NCBI GenBank assembly: GCA_017934175.1
Contig: JAGBKB010000012.1
Span: 20,326-84,325, forward strand
Direction: 5' to 3'
Length of the DNA: 64,000 nucleotides
DNA from: Lachnospiraceae bacterium
Lineage (GTDB): Bacteria > Bacillota > Clostridia > Lachnospirales > Lachnospiraceae
Positions 44,674 to 54,753 of this stretch are shown in pieces. The notes below the pieces were generated by a model, which saw only the letters and a program-made list of their open reading frames with translations, did not search any database and had not been told where the DNA came from. The position numbers were made by a program, and so were the translations under genes. Each line of letters opens with the position of its first letter. Positions within the stretch are counted from its first letter, which is position 1.

Positions 44674-45906
44674 ATGTTAGACAAGAGTAAGATTAAAAAA
44701 GTTGTATTGGCATATAGTGGTGGACTTGATACATCAATTATCATTCCATGGCTTAAAGAGAATTATAATAATTGTGAAGTAATTGCTGTTTCTGGTGATG
44801 TTGGACAAGGTGATGAACTTACTGGTCTTGAAGAAAAGGCCAAGAAAACAGGTGCATCAAAACTTTATGTACTTAATTTGCAGGATGATTATGTAGATAA
44901 TTATATTATTCCTACAATGAAAGCAGGCGCAATATATGAAGATTATTTACTTGGAACAAGTCATGCAAGACCTTGTATTGCTAAAGGACTTGTGGAAATA
45001 GCAATAAAAGAACATGCAGATGCTATCGTTCATGGATGTACAGGCAAAGGAAATGACCAAGTTAGATTTGAATTAGCAGTTAAACACTTTGCACCAGAAA
45101 TACCTATTATAGCACCATGGAGAGAGTGGAATATAAAATCAAGAGAAGAAGAAATAGATTATGCAGAAAGCCATAATGTTCCACTTAGAATTAATAGAGA
45201 AACAAATTACTCTAAAGATAAAAACCTTTGGCATTTATCACATGAAGGTCTTGATTTAGAAGATATTGGAAATGAACCTATGTATGATAAAGAAGGTTTT
45301 TTAGAGATGTCTATTTCGCCATTTAAAGCAAAAGATGAGCCAACATATGTAACTATTAAATTTGAAAAAGGAATACCTACTGAACTTAATGATAAAAAAA
45401 TGTCTGCAAAAGATATTATATTGTCTCTTAATAAAATTGGTGGTGAAAATGGAATAGGTTTACTTGACATAGTAGAAAATAGACTTGTTGGCATGAAGTG
45501 TAGAGGGGTGTATGAAACTCCTGGAGGAACTATTTTATATAAAGCACATGAAGCCCTTGAAACTATTTGTCTTGACAAATTGACATTACACGAGAAACAA
45601 AAATTATCAATTACTTATGCAGAACTTGTTTATAATGGATTATGGTTTTCACCATTAAGAGAGGCACTTGCTGCATTTGTAGATAAAACACAAGAAACTG
45701 TAACAGGTACTGTTAAACTTAAGTTATATAAAGGAAATATAATTAAAGCAGGGTTAAGTAGTCCATATTCATTATATGATGATGAATTATGCACATTTGG
45801 AGAAAGTGATTATAATCAGGCAGATGCTGCAGGATTTATCAATTTATTTGGGCTTGCAACAAAAGTAGATGCTCTTATGAAAAAGAAAACAGGATTAAAA
45901 CTATAA
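44674..45906 (+). CDS. argG: Argininosuccinate synthase
   Basis: Joins citrulline and aspartate with ATP. 410 residues. The ATP PP-loop [15 protein letters not shown] is near the N-terminus, then [23 protein letters not shown], and [11 protein letters not shown] resemble the family. A ribosome site AGAGAGG is 5-11 bases upstream. With argH it completes arginine from citrulline; upstream arginine genes are not in the window. No ARG-box is recognisable. Confidence 0.97.
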   Translation: MLDKSKIKKVVLAYSGGLDTSIIIPWLKENYNNCEVIAVSGDVGQGDELTGLEEKAKKTGASKLYVLNLQDDYVDNYIIPTMKAGAIYEDYLLGTSHARPCIAKGLVEIAIKEHADAIVHGCTGKGNDQVRFELAVKHFAPEIPIIAPWREWNIKSREEEIDYAESHNVPLRINRETNYSKDKNLWHLSHEGLDLEDIGNEPMYDKEGFLEMSISPFKAKDEPTYVTIKFEKGIPTELNDKKMSAKDIILSLNKIGGENGIGLLDIVENRLVGMKCRGVYETPGGTILYKAHEALETICLDKLTLHEKQKLSITYAELVYNGLWFSPLREALAAFVDKTQETVTGTVKLKLYKGNIIKAGLSSPYSLYDDELCTFGESDYNQADAAGFINLFGLATKVDALMKKKTGLKL

Positions 45907-45924
45907 TTTATAAAAGGATGTTTT

Positions 45925-47322
45925 ATGGCAAAACTATGGGCAGGCAGAACAAATGCAAATACAAGTAAACTTGCTGATGAGTTTAATTCTTCTATAAACA
46001 TAGATAAACGAATGTATAAGGAAGATATAGAGGGGAGTATAGCACATGTGTCTATGCTCTCTTATTGTAATATAATTTTAAAGAGTGAAGAGATTAAAAT
46101 TACAAATGGCTTAAAAAATATTTTAAAAGATATTGAAAGTGGAAAATTAAAAATCAATGAAAATGCTGAAGATATTCATATGTTTATTGAAGAAACATTA
46201 ACTAAGCGAATAGGTAATGTTGGTAAGAAACTGCATACAGCAAGAAGCAGAAATGACCAAGTTGCACTTGATATTAGGCTTTATTTAAGAAAAGAAATTA
46301 AATTAATTACTAATTTGATTAATGCTATAATAAAAACTATTATTAAAATTGCAAAAAATAATAGAAACGTAATTATGAGTGGCTTTACACATTTACAAAA
46401 AGCACAGCCTATAACATTTGCACATTATATTCTTGCTTATGGAATGATGTTTAAAAGAGATAAAGAGCGACTTAATGATTTGCTTAAAAGAATTAATATT
46501 TCGCCAATTGGCGCTTGTGCATTAGCAGGAACTACATATAAAACAAATAGAAAATATGAAGCAAAATTATTAAAGATGGATGGTGTTTGTGAGAACTCTA
46601 TTGATGCTGTATCTGATAGAGATTTTATTATTGAACTTGCATCTAATATCTCAATAATTGCTATGCATCTATCAAGGCTTGCAGAAGAAACAGTAATTTT
46701 TACGAGTAATGAGTTTAATTATATAGAACTTTCTGATGCGTTAACTACAGGTTCATCTATAATGCCACAAAAAAAGAACTCTGATATGGCAGAACTTGTT
46801 AGAGGAAAAACTGGTAGAGTGTATGGTAATTTAATAAATATTTTAACTTTACTTAAAGGTTTACCACTTGCTTACAACAAGGATATGCAAGAAGATAAAG
46901 AGTTAATATTTGACTCTATTGATACTATAAAAAACTGTATTAATATTTTTATTGAAATGTTAAGTACTATGAAAATTAATAAAGAAAGAATGAGAGATGA
47001 TGCATTGAGCGGATTTATAAATGCTACAGATTTGGCAGATTATTTAGTAAATAAAGGTATGGCATTTAGAGATGCTTATAAATTATCTGGAAAAATTGTT
47101 AATTTTTGTATAAAAGAAAACAATAAATTAAATAAAAAAGATAGTGGTTTTAAGTTTACACTTGAAAATCTTGATATAAATACATATAAAAAGTTTTCTA
47201 AATTATTTAGTGAAGATGTATATGATTTTATCAATCTTGATAATTGCGTAAAAAGGCGAAATAGTTATGGTGGAACTTCACAAAGTAATATAGATACTCA
47301 AATTAAGTATTTAAATAAATAG
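45925..47322 (+). CDS. argH: Argininosuccinate lyase
   Basis: Splits argininosuccinate to arginine and fumarate. 465 residues. It begins KLWAGRTNANTSKLADEFN, then has HTARSRNDQVALD, SGFTHLQKAQPITF, and the catalytic-Ser loop TGSSIMPQKKNSD. It follows argG by 18 bases with AAAGGATG as ribosome site and ends before a strong terminator. Confidence 0.97.
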   Translation: MAKLWAGRTNANTSKLADEFNSSINIDKRMYKEDIEGSIAHVSMLSYCNIILKSEEIKITNGLKNILKDIESGKLKINENAEDIHMFIEETLTKRIGNVGKKLHTARSRNDQVALDIRLYLRKEIKLITNLINAIIKTIIKIAKNNRNVIMSGFTHLQKAQPITFAHYILAYGMMFKRDKERLNDLLKRINISPIGACALAGTTYKTNRKYEAKLLKMDGVCENSIDAVSDRDFIIELASNISIIAMHLSRLAEETVIFTSNEFNYIELSDALTTGSSIMPQKKNSDMAELVRGKTGRVYGNLINILTLLKGLPLAYNKDMQEDKELIFDSIDTIKNCINIFIEMLSTMKINKERMRDDALSGFINATDLADYLVNKGMAFRDAYKLSGKIVNFCIKENNKLNKKDSGFKFTLENLDINTYKKFSKLFSEDVYDFINLDNCVKRRNSYGGTSQSNIDTQIKYLNK

Positions 47323-47328
47323 CATAAT

Positions 47329-47360
47329 AAAAGGTATATTAAAAAAATATACCTTTTTTA
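47329..47360. terminator. Intrinsic terminator after argH
   Basis: AAAAGGTATATT and AATATACCTTTT around an A-rich loop, followed by T. The A and T flanks would allow function in both directions. Confidence 0.88.
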
Positions 47361-47389
47361 TTGACTATAAAACATAAAAATACTATAAT
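47361..47389 (+). promoter_or_regulatory. Promoter of typA
   Basis: TTGACT (47361-47366), 17 bases, TATAAT (47384-47389). A leader of about 75 bases with weak pairing (GTAG/CTAC near 47417-47429) precedes the GGAG site of typA. Confidence 0.75.
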
Positions 47390-47469
47390 ATATATATTAG
47401 AGTTTATATCTCTATGTAGTAGTGCTACAGAAGCATTACTTATATTTTTAGTGATATATTGGAGAACAA

Positions 47470-49299
47470 ATGGAAATTGTAAGAGAGGATGTAAGAAACA
47501 TAGCAATTATTGCTCATGTTGACCATGGTAAAACAACACTTGTTGATGCACTTTTACATCAATCAGGTATTTTTCGTGAAAATCAAGAAGTACAAATAAG
47601 AGTTATGGATTCAAATGCACTTGAGAGAGAAAGGGGTATAACTATACTTTCTAAAAATACTGCTGTCAATTATAAAAATGTTAAAATTAATATTGTTGAT
47701 ACTCCTGGTCATGCTGATTTTTCAGGTGAAGTAGAAAGAATACTAAAAATGGTTGATGGTGCAATTCTAATCGTTGATGCATTTGAAGGAACAATGCCTC
47801 AAACAAGATTTGTTTTATCTAAAGCACTTGAACTAAAATTGCCTATATTAGTTTGCATTAATAAAATTGATAGACCTGAAGCAAGACCTAAAGAAGTCGT
47901 TGATGAAGTATTAGAATTGTTTTTAGATTTAAATGCAAGTGATGAACAACTTGATTGTCCATTTATATATATGTCTGCTAAAGCAGGCTATGCTAAATTA
48001 AATCTTGATGATGAGTCAAATAATATGATACCATTATTTGATTCAATTTTATCATATTTTAAACCACCACATGGTGATGTAGATGCACCAGCAAAATTAT
48101 TAATTTCTACAATTGACTATAATGAATTTGTTGGTAGGATTGGTATAGGAAAAATTGAGCAAGGTAAGATTTGTGAAAATGGTGAGATGGTTGTTGTAAA
48201 TCATCATGACTTAAATAAAAAAGAAAAAATTAAGATTTCAAAATTATATGAGTTTGAAGGACTTGAAAGAGTTGAAGTTAAAGAATCAAAACTTGGCTCT
48301 ATTGTGGCTGTTACTGGAATAGATGATTTACATATTGGAGATACTATTACTGATGTTAATGATTTAACTCCAATTGAGTTTCAAAAAATTAGTGAGCCAA
48401 CAATATCAATGTATTTTATGGTTAATGACTCTCCGCTTGCTGGAACAGAAGGAAAGTTTTTAACTTCAAGACACATAAGAGAAAGACTCTATAAAGAATT
48501 AAATACTGATGTTAGTTTGAGAGTTGAAGAAACAGATTCACCTGATAGTTTTAAAGTTTCTGGCAGAGGTGAACTTCATCTATCTATACTTATAGAAACT
48601 ATGAGGCGAGAAGGATATGAGTTTGCAGTATCAAAAGCAGAAGTTATATTTAAAACTGATGCAAACGGAAACAAAACTGAACCTATGGAAATTGCATATA
48701 TTGATTTACCTGAAGAGTTTTCTGGTGCCGTAATTCAAAAATTAACTCAAAGAAAAGGCGTTTTAAATGGAATGAGCAAAGGACAAGGTGAATTTGTTCG
48801 CCTTGAGTTCTCTATTCCATCAAGAGGACTTATAGGTTATAGAGGTGAGTTTTTGACAGATACCAAAGGTACTGGAATATTAAATACTATGTTTGATGGA
48901 TATGGACCTTATCTTGGAGATTTAACTTATAGACCAACTGGCTCTCTTATAGCATTTGAGTCTGGAGTTGCTGTTGCTTATGGTTTATTTAATGCTCAAG
49001 AAAGAGGACTTTTATTTATAGGAGCAGGAGATAAAGTATATAGTGGAATGGTAGTAGGTCAAAATCCAAAAAATGAAGACATAGAAGTTAATGTATGTAA
49101 AACAAAAAAACTAACTAATATGAGGTCATCAGGAGCAGATGAAGCATTAAAACTTGTACCAAAAAAAATAATGTCTCTTGAACAGTGTTTAGAGTTTATT
49201 GACACTGATGAATTACTTGAGATAACACCATTAAATCTTAGAATAAGAAAAAAAATATTGGACCCAACTTTAAGAAAAAGGTCAAATCTAAAAAAATAA
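47470..49299 (+). CDS. typA: Translational GTPase TypA/BipA
   Basis: Ribosome-associated GTPase important for stress and ribosome assembly. 609 residues. G1 IAHVDHGKTTLVD, G2 RGITI, G3 DTPGHADF, G4 NKID, then beta-barrel and EF-G-like domains. GRGELHLSILIE and the C-terminal MRSSGADEALKL, which binds near the ribosomal A site, are typical. GGAG is 6-9 bases before ATG. Its stop overlaps the next start (TAATG). Confidence 0.97.
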   Translation: MEIVREDVRNIAIIAHVDHGKTTLVDALLHQSGIFRENQEVQIRVMDSNALERERGITILSKNTAVNYKNVKINIVDTPGHADFSGEVERILKMVDGAILIVDAFEGTMPQTRFVLSKALELKLPILVCINKIDRPEARPKEVVDEVLELFLDLNASDEQLDCPFIYMSAKAGYAKLNLDDESNNMIPLFDSILSYFKPPHGDVDAPAKLLISTIDYNEFVGRIGIGKIEQGKICENGEMVVVNHHDLNKKEKIKISKLYEFEGLERVEVKESKLGSIVAVTGIDDLHIGDTITDVNDLTPIEFQKISEPTISMYFMVNDSPLAGTEGKFLTSRHIRERLYKELNTDVSLRVEETDSPDSFKVSGRGELHLSILIETMRREGYEFAVSKAEVIFKTDANGNKTEPMEIAYIDLPEEFSGAVIQKLTQRKGVLNGMSKGQGEFVRLEFSIPSRGLIGYRGEFLTDTKGTGILNTMFDGYGPYLGDLTYRPTGSLIAFESGVAVAYGLFNAQERGLLFIGAGDKVYSGMVVGQNPKNEDIEVNVCKTKKLTNMRSSGADEALKLVPKKIMSLEQCLEFIDTDELLEITPLNLRIRKKILDPTLRKRSNLKK

Positions 49300-49577
49300 T
49301 GAGCGCACCAAAAAATAAAAAAATAATTGCTAAAATATTAGCATATATAGGATTACTAATTATATTATTGTTTATCATTGGAATGATTTATGGTTTAGTG
49401 GCAAAAGATGGTATGTTTGTTATTGCTATGATTATTGGGTTAAGTATTGTTTCATTGTTATATAGATGGGGAATTATGGCTTTTAAGAAAATATATGGAA
49501 GCGATAATGTTTTCAAAGATGAAAATAATAATCAAGATATTACTAAAATAACTAATATAAATACAAAAAAATTATAA
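49299..49577 (+). CDS. Small membrane protein of unknown function
   Basis: 92 residues with two membrane segments (about 12-32 and 39-57) and a polar Asn/Asp/Lys tail. It is coupled to typA by the TAATG overlap. I recognise no family. The conserved adjacency with typA could be checked across relatives. Confidence 0.65.
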   Translation: MSAPKNKKIIAKILAYIGLLIILLFIIGMIYGLVAKDGMFVIAMIIGLSIVSLLYRWGIMAFKKIYGSDNVFKDENNNQDITKITNINTKKL

Positions 49578-49641
49578 TAAGAAAGGGGTTTATACATAAC
49601 TATAATAATTTTTAAACTATATAGAATGTATAAGGAATTGT

Positions 49642-50373
49642 ATGTCAGGACATAGTAAATTTAATAACATTAAACACAAAAAAGAAAAAGCAGATGCTGC
49701 AAGAGGAAAAATTTTCACAGTTATAGGACATGAACTTGCTATAGCAGTTAAACAAGGTGGAGCCGACCCTAATAGTAATTCAAAACTTCGCGATGTTATT
49801 GCAAAAGCAAGAGCAAACAACATGCCTAATGATACTATTGAAAAGGGTATTAAAAAGGCTGCTGGTAATGTAGATGCAGTTAATTTTGAAGAATTAACAT
49901 ATGAGGGTTTTGGACCATCTGGAGTTGCTATTTTAGTTCGCGCTCTTACTGATAATAAAAATAGAACAGGTGGAAATGTTAGGTCTGCATTTACAAAAGG
50001 CAATGGTAATCTTGGCTCACAGGGTTCAGTTTCTTATATGTTTAAAGAAAAAGGTCAGATTATAATTGATAAAGAAGATTGTGATAAAACATCAGATGAA
50101 TTGATGGAATTAGCGCTTGAAAATGGTGCATCAGATTTTAATGAAGAAGAAGATTCTTATGAAATCTTAACAGACCCTGCTGACTTTTCAACATGTAGAG
50201 AGGCACTTGAAAAAGCAGAGATAAATATGCTTGAAGCAGATATAACTATGATACCTGAAAATTATGTATCAGTAACTGATGAAGATGCTGTATATGGATT
50301 AAGAAAAACACTTGATTTATTAGATGAAGATGAAGATGTAAAAGCATATTATACAAATTGGGAAGAAGAATAA
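49642..50373 (+). CDS. yebC: YebC/PmpR-family protein
   Basis: 243 residues. GHSKFNNIKHKKEKADAARGKIF is the family start, then GADPNSNSKLRDVIAKARANNMP and EGFGPSGVAILVRALTDNKNRT. This family was long called transcriptional regulators; some members help ribosomes through proline stretches, so the role is open. AAGGA lies 6-10 bases upstream of ATG. The 64-base gap before it has an AT-rich inverted repeat TTATACAT/ATGTATAA (49590-49633). Confidence 0.94.
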   Translation: MSGHSKFNNIKHKKEKADAARGKIFTVIGHELAIAVKQGGADPNSNSKLRDVIAKARANNMPNDTIEKGIKKAAGNVDAVNFEELTYEGFGPSGVAILVRALTDNKNRTGGNVRSAFTKGNGNLGSQGSVSYMFKEKGQIIIDKEDCDKTSDELMELALENGASDFNEEEDSYEILTDPADFSTCREALEKAEINMLEADITMIPENYVSVTDEDAVYGLRKTLDLLDEDEDVKAYYTNWEEE

Positions 50374-50393
50374 TATAAGGAATGATATAATAT

Positions 50394-51494
50394 ATGTATG
50401 ATATTTGTTTAGTTGGAGCAGGACTATTTAATGCTACTCTTGCACGACTAATAAAAAAACATAATAACAATGCTAAAATACTTGTACTTGAAAAGAGAAG
50501 TCATTTGGCTGGTAATATTTATGATGAGAAAATTGAAGGAATTACAGTTCATAAATATGGCGCTCATATTTTTCATACAAGTGATTTAGAAGTATGGAAC
50601 TTTGTTAATGAAGTTACAGATTTCAATAGATTTACTAATTCTCCTATAGCAAATTATAATGGCGAAATATATAATTTACCATTTAATATGAATACTTTTG
50701 TTCATATGTGGGGAATATCTACGGTTGATGAAGCAAAAGAAATAATTGCTAATCAACGAAAGGAAATAAAATCAGAACCTAAAAATCTTGAAGAGCAAGC
50801 CATTAGCCTTGTAGGTAGAGATATATATGAAAAATTAATAAAAGGATATACAGAGAAGCAGTGGGGTAGAGATTGTAAAGATTTACCTGCTTTTATAATT
50901 AAAAGAATACCTGTAAGATTTACTTTTGACAATAATTATTTTAACGATACAAAACAAGGTATTCCACTCAATGGATATACTAATATGATAAAAAAACTTT
51001 TTGAAGGGTGCGACATAGAGTTAAATGTAGATTATTTGAAGTGTAAAGATAAATATAAAATTGATAATATAGTTTTTACTGGTGCAATAGATGAATACTA
51101 TGATTATAAATTTGGTGAATTAAATTGGAGAAGTTTACACTTTGAAGAAGAAATGTTAAGTAAAGAAGATTTTCAAGGAAATGCAGTTGTAAATTACACT
51201 GATAGATTTACACCATATACAAGAATAATTGAACATAAACATTTTTTAAATGAAGTATCACCTGTAACTATTATTACAAAGGAATATCCAAGAGATTGGA
51301 AAAATGGACTTGAAAAATATTATCCAATGAATGATGAAAATAATCAAAATCTTTATAATAAATACAAAGAATTTTCACAAAAAGATAATATAATATTTGG
51401 TGGAAGGCTCGGAATGTATAAATATTATGATATGGATAAAGTAATAAGAGCCGCAATTGATTTGTATAATGAAAATAAATGTTTTAAAATCTAA
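50394..51494 (+). CDS. glf: UDP-galactopyranose mutase
   Basis: Converts UDP-galactopyranose to UDP-galactofuranose with reduced FAD. 366 residues. VGAGLFNATLARL is the dinucleotide motif, LEKRSHLAGNIYDE, HKYGAHIFHTS and TEKQWGRDCKDLPAFIIKRIPVR are family signatures. It implies a galactofuranose surface glycan, fed by GalE (5374). AAGGA is 12-16 bases upstream. Its end overlaps the next gene by about 26 bases. Confidence 0.96.
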   Translation: MYDICLVGAGLFNATLARLIKKHNNNAKILVLEKRSHLAGNIYDEKIEGITVHKYGAHIFHTSDLEVWNFVNEVTDFNRFTNSPIANYNGEIYNLPFNMNTFVHMWGISTVDEAKEIIANQRKEIKSEPKNLEEQAISLVGRDIYEKLIKGYTEKQWGRDCKDLPAFIIKRIPVRFTFDNNYFNDTKQGIPLNGYTNMIKKLFEGCDIELNVDYLKCKDKYKIDNIVFTGAIDEYYDYKFGELNWRSLHFEEEMLSKEDFQGNAVVNYTDRFTPYTRIIEHKHFLNEVSPVTIITKEYPRDWKNGLEKYYPMNDENNQNLYNKYKEFSQKDNIIFGGRLGMYKYYDMDKVIRAAIDLYNENKCFKI

Positions 51495-52689
51495 AATTAT
51501 TGCTGTACTTATATGCTCGCTTATATTAAATAATACATCTTATGCAGGGATGTTTTTTAAAGTTTTGAATAAAACATTTTATGTTGATGATAACGGTAAG
51601 ATGGCTACTGGATGGAGATGGATAGATACTAATAATGATAATATAGCCGAATGTTATAGATTTAATAAAGATGGTTCATTAGTTGCAACTAAATCTAAAA
51701 TTAATGGAAAAGAAGTAAATGAAGATGGGCTATGGGTCGTAGATGGTGTTATACAAAGAATATTTAAAAGTACTGGAAGACCACTATATGCTCAAAATGC
51801 TGATTTAGGTGAAAAAGATACAAATGAGTATTTTGACCTTGGAACATTATCTTCAACACGAAGAATTAATGCTACAAAAAAAGAAAACTTGGAAGAATTA
51901 ATAAGGGCTGATTTAATGAAAGATGAAGAAGATTATAGAAAGAGTTTAATTGGCCCAAAAGATATATTTGAAAGACCAGAAGATGGTTTACTGTATTCTA
52001 AAAATGCAAAAAACAATATTAGAAAGGTTCCAGTAGCAACTATAAGTACTTGGCATATAATTGATGATGTTCTGAAAGAAGATGCAGTTAGAGTTATAAC
52101 ATCTACTGATAGTATAGTTGCCGGAAGAGATATGAGAAACTTTGTTACTGCATCAAATAAATATACAGCAAGAGCAAATGGAGTAAAAGTATATGGTGGA
52201 TATGTATGGGATGATGTTATAGTTTTGCAAGGTAATGGTGCTTATGTAAAGTTTTCAACTACTGACAATGGAAATAGATATAAGGCTAATTATTTCACTG
52301 TTGAACTGGCACATCAAACTCATGGAGAGGCTACGGCAGATACATATTGTGGTATTGAATTATACTTAAATGGACAATCAGTTGAAGTATATGATGACTT
52401 TTGTGATGGTGAACCAGAACTTATTTCAGAGTATTTAGATGATGGTGAAAAAAACATTGAATTAAGGGCCATTGTAACTGGTGATGCACCTGGTAGAAAA
52501 ATATATATAAGAAATCCAAGGTTTAGACAGATTACTTCTTTTGTAAATGTTGAAGACCCTGAATTAAGACGTGAGATGAGAGAATTAGCAAGAGAAGAAA
52601 GACAAAGATTATCTGAAGAACGAAAGGCTAAAAGGGAAGAGGAAAAAAGAAGAAAAGAAGCAGAAAAAGCCGCTTCAAAAAATAAATAA
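51469..52689 (+). CDS. Secreted protein with N-terminal wall-binding repeats, a beta-rich domain and a charged tail
   Basis: About 406 residues. A signal peptide (IIAVLICSLILNNTSYA) is followed by one or two aromatic repeats (TFYVDDNGKMATGWRWI; YRFNKDGSLV). The region ~180-360, with TARANGVKVYGGYVWDDVIVL and ELYLNGQSVEVYDDF, looks like an NPCBM-type carbohydrate-binding beta-sandwich; this is by eye. The last 40 residues are an Arg/Glu/Lys coiled coil (REMRELAREERQRLSEE), odd for a secreted protein. I prefer ATG 51469, which overlaps glf; the frame is open from 51457. Proximity to glf hints at a glycan role. Confidence 0.65.
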   Translation: MKINVLKSKIIAVLICSLILNNTSYAGMFFKVLNKTFYVDDNGKMATGWRWIDTNNDNIAECYRFNKDGSLVATKSKINGKEVNEDGLWVVDGVIQRIFKSTGRPLYAQNADLGEKDTNEYFDLGTLSSTRRINATKKENLEELIRADLMKDEEDYRKSLIGPKDIFERPEDGLLYSKNAKNNIRKVPVATISTWHIIDDVLKEDAVRVITSTDSIVAGRDMRNFVTASNKYTARANGVKVYGGYVWDDVIVLQGNGAYVKFSTTDNGNRYKANYFTVELAHQTHGEATADTYCGIELYLNGQSVEVYDDFCDGEPELISEYLDDGEKNIELRAIVTGDAPGRKIYIRNPRFRQITSFVNVEDPELRREMRELAREERQRLSEERKAKREEEKRRKEAEKAASKNK

Positions 52690-52745
52690 TAATATTTACA
52701 TTATATTTATTATATGATAAAATTAATGCATTAAAGGGGGATGTT

Positions 52746-53087
52746 ATGAAATTATTTTTAACAAATGGATTAGGTGGTCTTTTTAGTAATCAGGTCACTG
52801 TAATAATTGCATATGTAGTCTTTTTAATAGGAATTATGTATTTCATGTTAATTAGACCTCAAAAAAAGGAAGAAGAGAAGAAAAAAACACTTATGAATTC
52901 ACTTGCAGTAGGCGATAGTGTTCTTACTACATCGGGCTTTTACGGAGTAATTATAGATATGACCGCAGATACTGTGATTGTTGAGTTCGGTAATAATAAA
53001 AATTGTAGAATACCAATGCAAAAGGCAGCAATTATTAAAAATGAAAAACCAAATTATAAAGCAGAAAGTTCTACAGATAAAAAATAA
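52746..53087 (+). CDS. yajC: Preprotein translocase subunit YajC
   Basis: 113 residues. One membrane segment (about 17-37, VIIAYVVFLIGIMYFMLIRPQ) ends in the RPQKKEEEKKK motif, followed by a small cytosolic domain with LAVGDSVLTTSGFYGVI. It partners SecDF, which here is 28 kb away. AAAGGGGG precedes the ATG. A terminator follows. Confidence 0.96.
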   Translation: MKLFLTNGLGGLFSNQVTVIIAYVVFLIGIMYFMLIRPQKKEEEKKKTLMNSLAVGDSVLTTSGFYGVIIDMTADTVIVEFGNNKNCRIPMQKAAIIKNEKPNYKAESSTDKK

Positions 53088-53093
53088 TTTTTT

Positions 53094-53122
53094 GAACTCG
53101 TTATATAACGAGTTCATTTTTT
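53094..53122 (+). terminator. Intrinsic terminator after yajC
   Basis: GAACTCGTTA and TAACGAGTTC around TA, followed by ATTTTTT. Confidence 0.88.
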
Positions 53123-53142
53123 ATAAACATTAAGAGGTAAAT

Positions 53143-54750
53143 ATGTTTTATAATAACAAAGTATTGATGGCTAAAAATAATGATAAAGAGTTTTATCTTT
53201 TGCTTAATATGGTTAATAAACACGGACTTATAGCAGGAGGAACTGGGTCAGGTAAAACAATTACTTTAAAAGTAATGGCAGAAAGTTTTGCTGATGCAGG
53301 TGTTCCAGTTTTTCTTGCAGATGTTAAAGGCGATTTAGCAGGCATGTGCGAAATTGGTATTGACTCTGATGATATGAAAAAAAGAATTGAAAAATTTAAA
53401 TTAAATGATTATGGATTTTCATATAAAAAATACACAACACAATTTTTTGAAATTAATCGTAAATATGGACTACCAGTAAGAACTACTATTAGTAATTTTG
53501 GACCAACACTATTATCACATATTTTTGAATTAAATCAAACTCAATCAGATGTTTTAAATGTAATATTCAAAATTGCTGATGATGAAGGATTACCTCTTTT
53601 AGATTTGAAAGATTTAAAAAAGATACTTGAATATGTAAGTGAACACAATAAAGATTTTTCAGGCTCGTATGGAAATATAACAAAACCTACACTTCAATCA
53701 ATTCTTAGGGCAATGATTTCACTTGAGCAAGAAGGAATAGATATGCTTTTTGGAGAGCCTGAAATAGAATTATCTGATTTAATTAAGACAGATTCAAATG
53801 GTAAAGGAATAATAAATATTTTGCATAGTCAAAGTCTTATACTTAGCCCAAGAGTTTATTCTGCATTTATGCTCTGGTTTATATCTGAATTATATGAAAC
53901 TATGCCAGAAGTGGGAGATTTAGATAAACCAAAATTTGTTTTCTTTTTTGATGAAGCACACATTTTATTTAAAGATTGTTCTACAGCACTATTAAAGAAG
54001 ATAGATCAAATTACCAAGTTAATAAGGTCAAAAGGAATAGGATTATTTTTTATAACTCAAGATCCGACTGATATTCCTGATACAATTTTGCAACAGTTAG
54101 GAAATAAAGTTCAACATGTACATAGGTCATATACTGCAAAAGACAAAAGAAATCATAAAGCAATATGTGATAGTTTTAGAGATAATAAAGACTTGGATAT
54201 TTCAGAAATTCTTGAAACACTTGGAACTGGTGAAGCACTTGTATCTTTTCTCGATGAAAAAGGTGCACCTAATATTGTAGATTTTGCTAAAATATTACCA
54301 CCTCAAAGTAAAATGGGTACTATAGATGATAATAAAAGACAACAAGAGATTAAGTCTTCTATGATTTATACCAAGTATATAAATGATTTAGACAGAGAGT
54401 CTGCTTATGAATTATTAAGTAAAAAAATTGAACAACTAAATGAAAGTAATGAAAATGATAAAGTTTTAAATGAAAAGTTAAAAGAAATTGAAAAAAAAGA
54501 AAAAATTGAACAAAAAGAAAATGATAAACTTTTAAAAGAACAAATGAAACGAGAAGCCGCTACAAAGAAAAAAATTTCTTCGGCTTTTAGTAATGTTATT
54601 AAAACAACTGGAAGTACAATAGGTAGAGAAGTCTCTAAATCACTTACTGATGCTATTTTTGGCTCAAAAAGTAAAACTGCTAAAAGAATGGCTTCTAATA
54701 TAGGCTCATCAATAGGTAGAAATTTATTAGGGACATTGCTCAAGGGGTAG
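53143..54750 (+). CDS. HerA-like ATPase (DUF853 / YjgR family)
   Basis: 535 residues. Walker A GGTGSGKTITL near residue 31, FLADVKGDLAGM, Walker B KFVFFFDEAHILF near 268 and ITQDPTDIPDTIL near 305 match the DUF853 family of FtsK/HerA ATPases, whose function is not settled. A coiled coil (about 420-475) and a Ser/Gly-rich C-terminus follow. It lies between yajC and pfkA, and I see no nuclease (NurA) partner, so an antiviral HerA-type role is not supported. AAGAGG precedes the ATG. Confidence 0.85.
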   Translation: MFYNNKVLMAKNNDKEFYLLLNMVNKHGLIAGGTGSGKTITLKVMAESFADAGVPVFLADVKGDLAGMCEIGIDSDDMKKRIEKFKLNDYGFSYKKYTTQFFEINRKYGLPVRTTISNFGPTLLSHIFELNQTQSDVLNVIFKIADDEGLPLLDLKDLKKILEYVSEHNKDFSGSYGNITKPTLQSILRAMISLEQEGIDMLFGEPEIELSDLIKTDSNGKGIINILHSQSLILSPRVYSAFMLWFISELYETMPEVGDLDKPKFVFFFDEAHILFKDCSTALLKKIDQITKLIRSKGIGLFFITQDPTDIPDTILQQLGNKVQHVHRSYTAKDKRNHKAICDSFRDNKDLDISEILETLGTGEALVSFLDEKGAPNIVDFAKILPPQSKMGTIDDNKRQQEIKSSMIYTKYINDLDRESAYELLSKKIEQLNESNENDKVLNEKLKEIEKKEKIEQKENDKLLKEQMKREAATKKKISSAFSNVIKTTGSTIGREVSKSLTDAIFGSKSKTAKRMASNIGSSIGRNLLGTLLKG

Positions 54751-54753
54751 ATT

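Noticed and set aside
53143..54750. The HerA-like ATPase as part of an antiviral system
   Set aside because: No NurA or SIR2 partner and it lies in a housekeeping block; matches DUF853.
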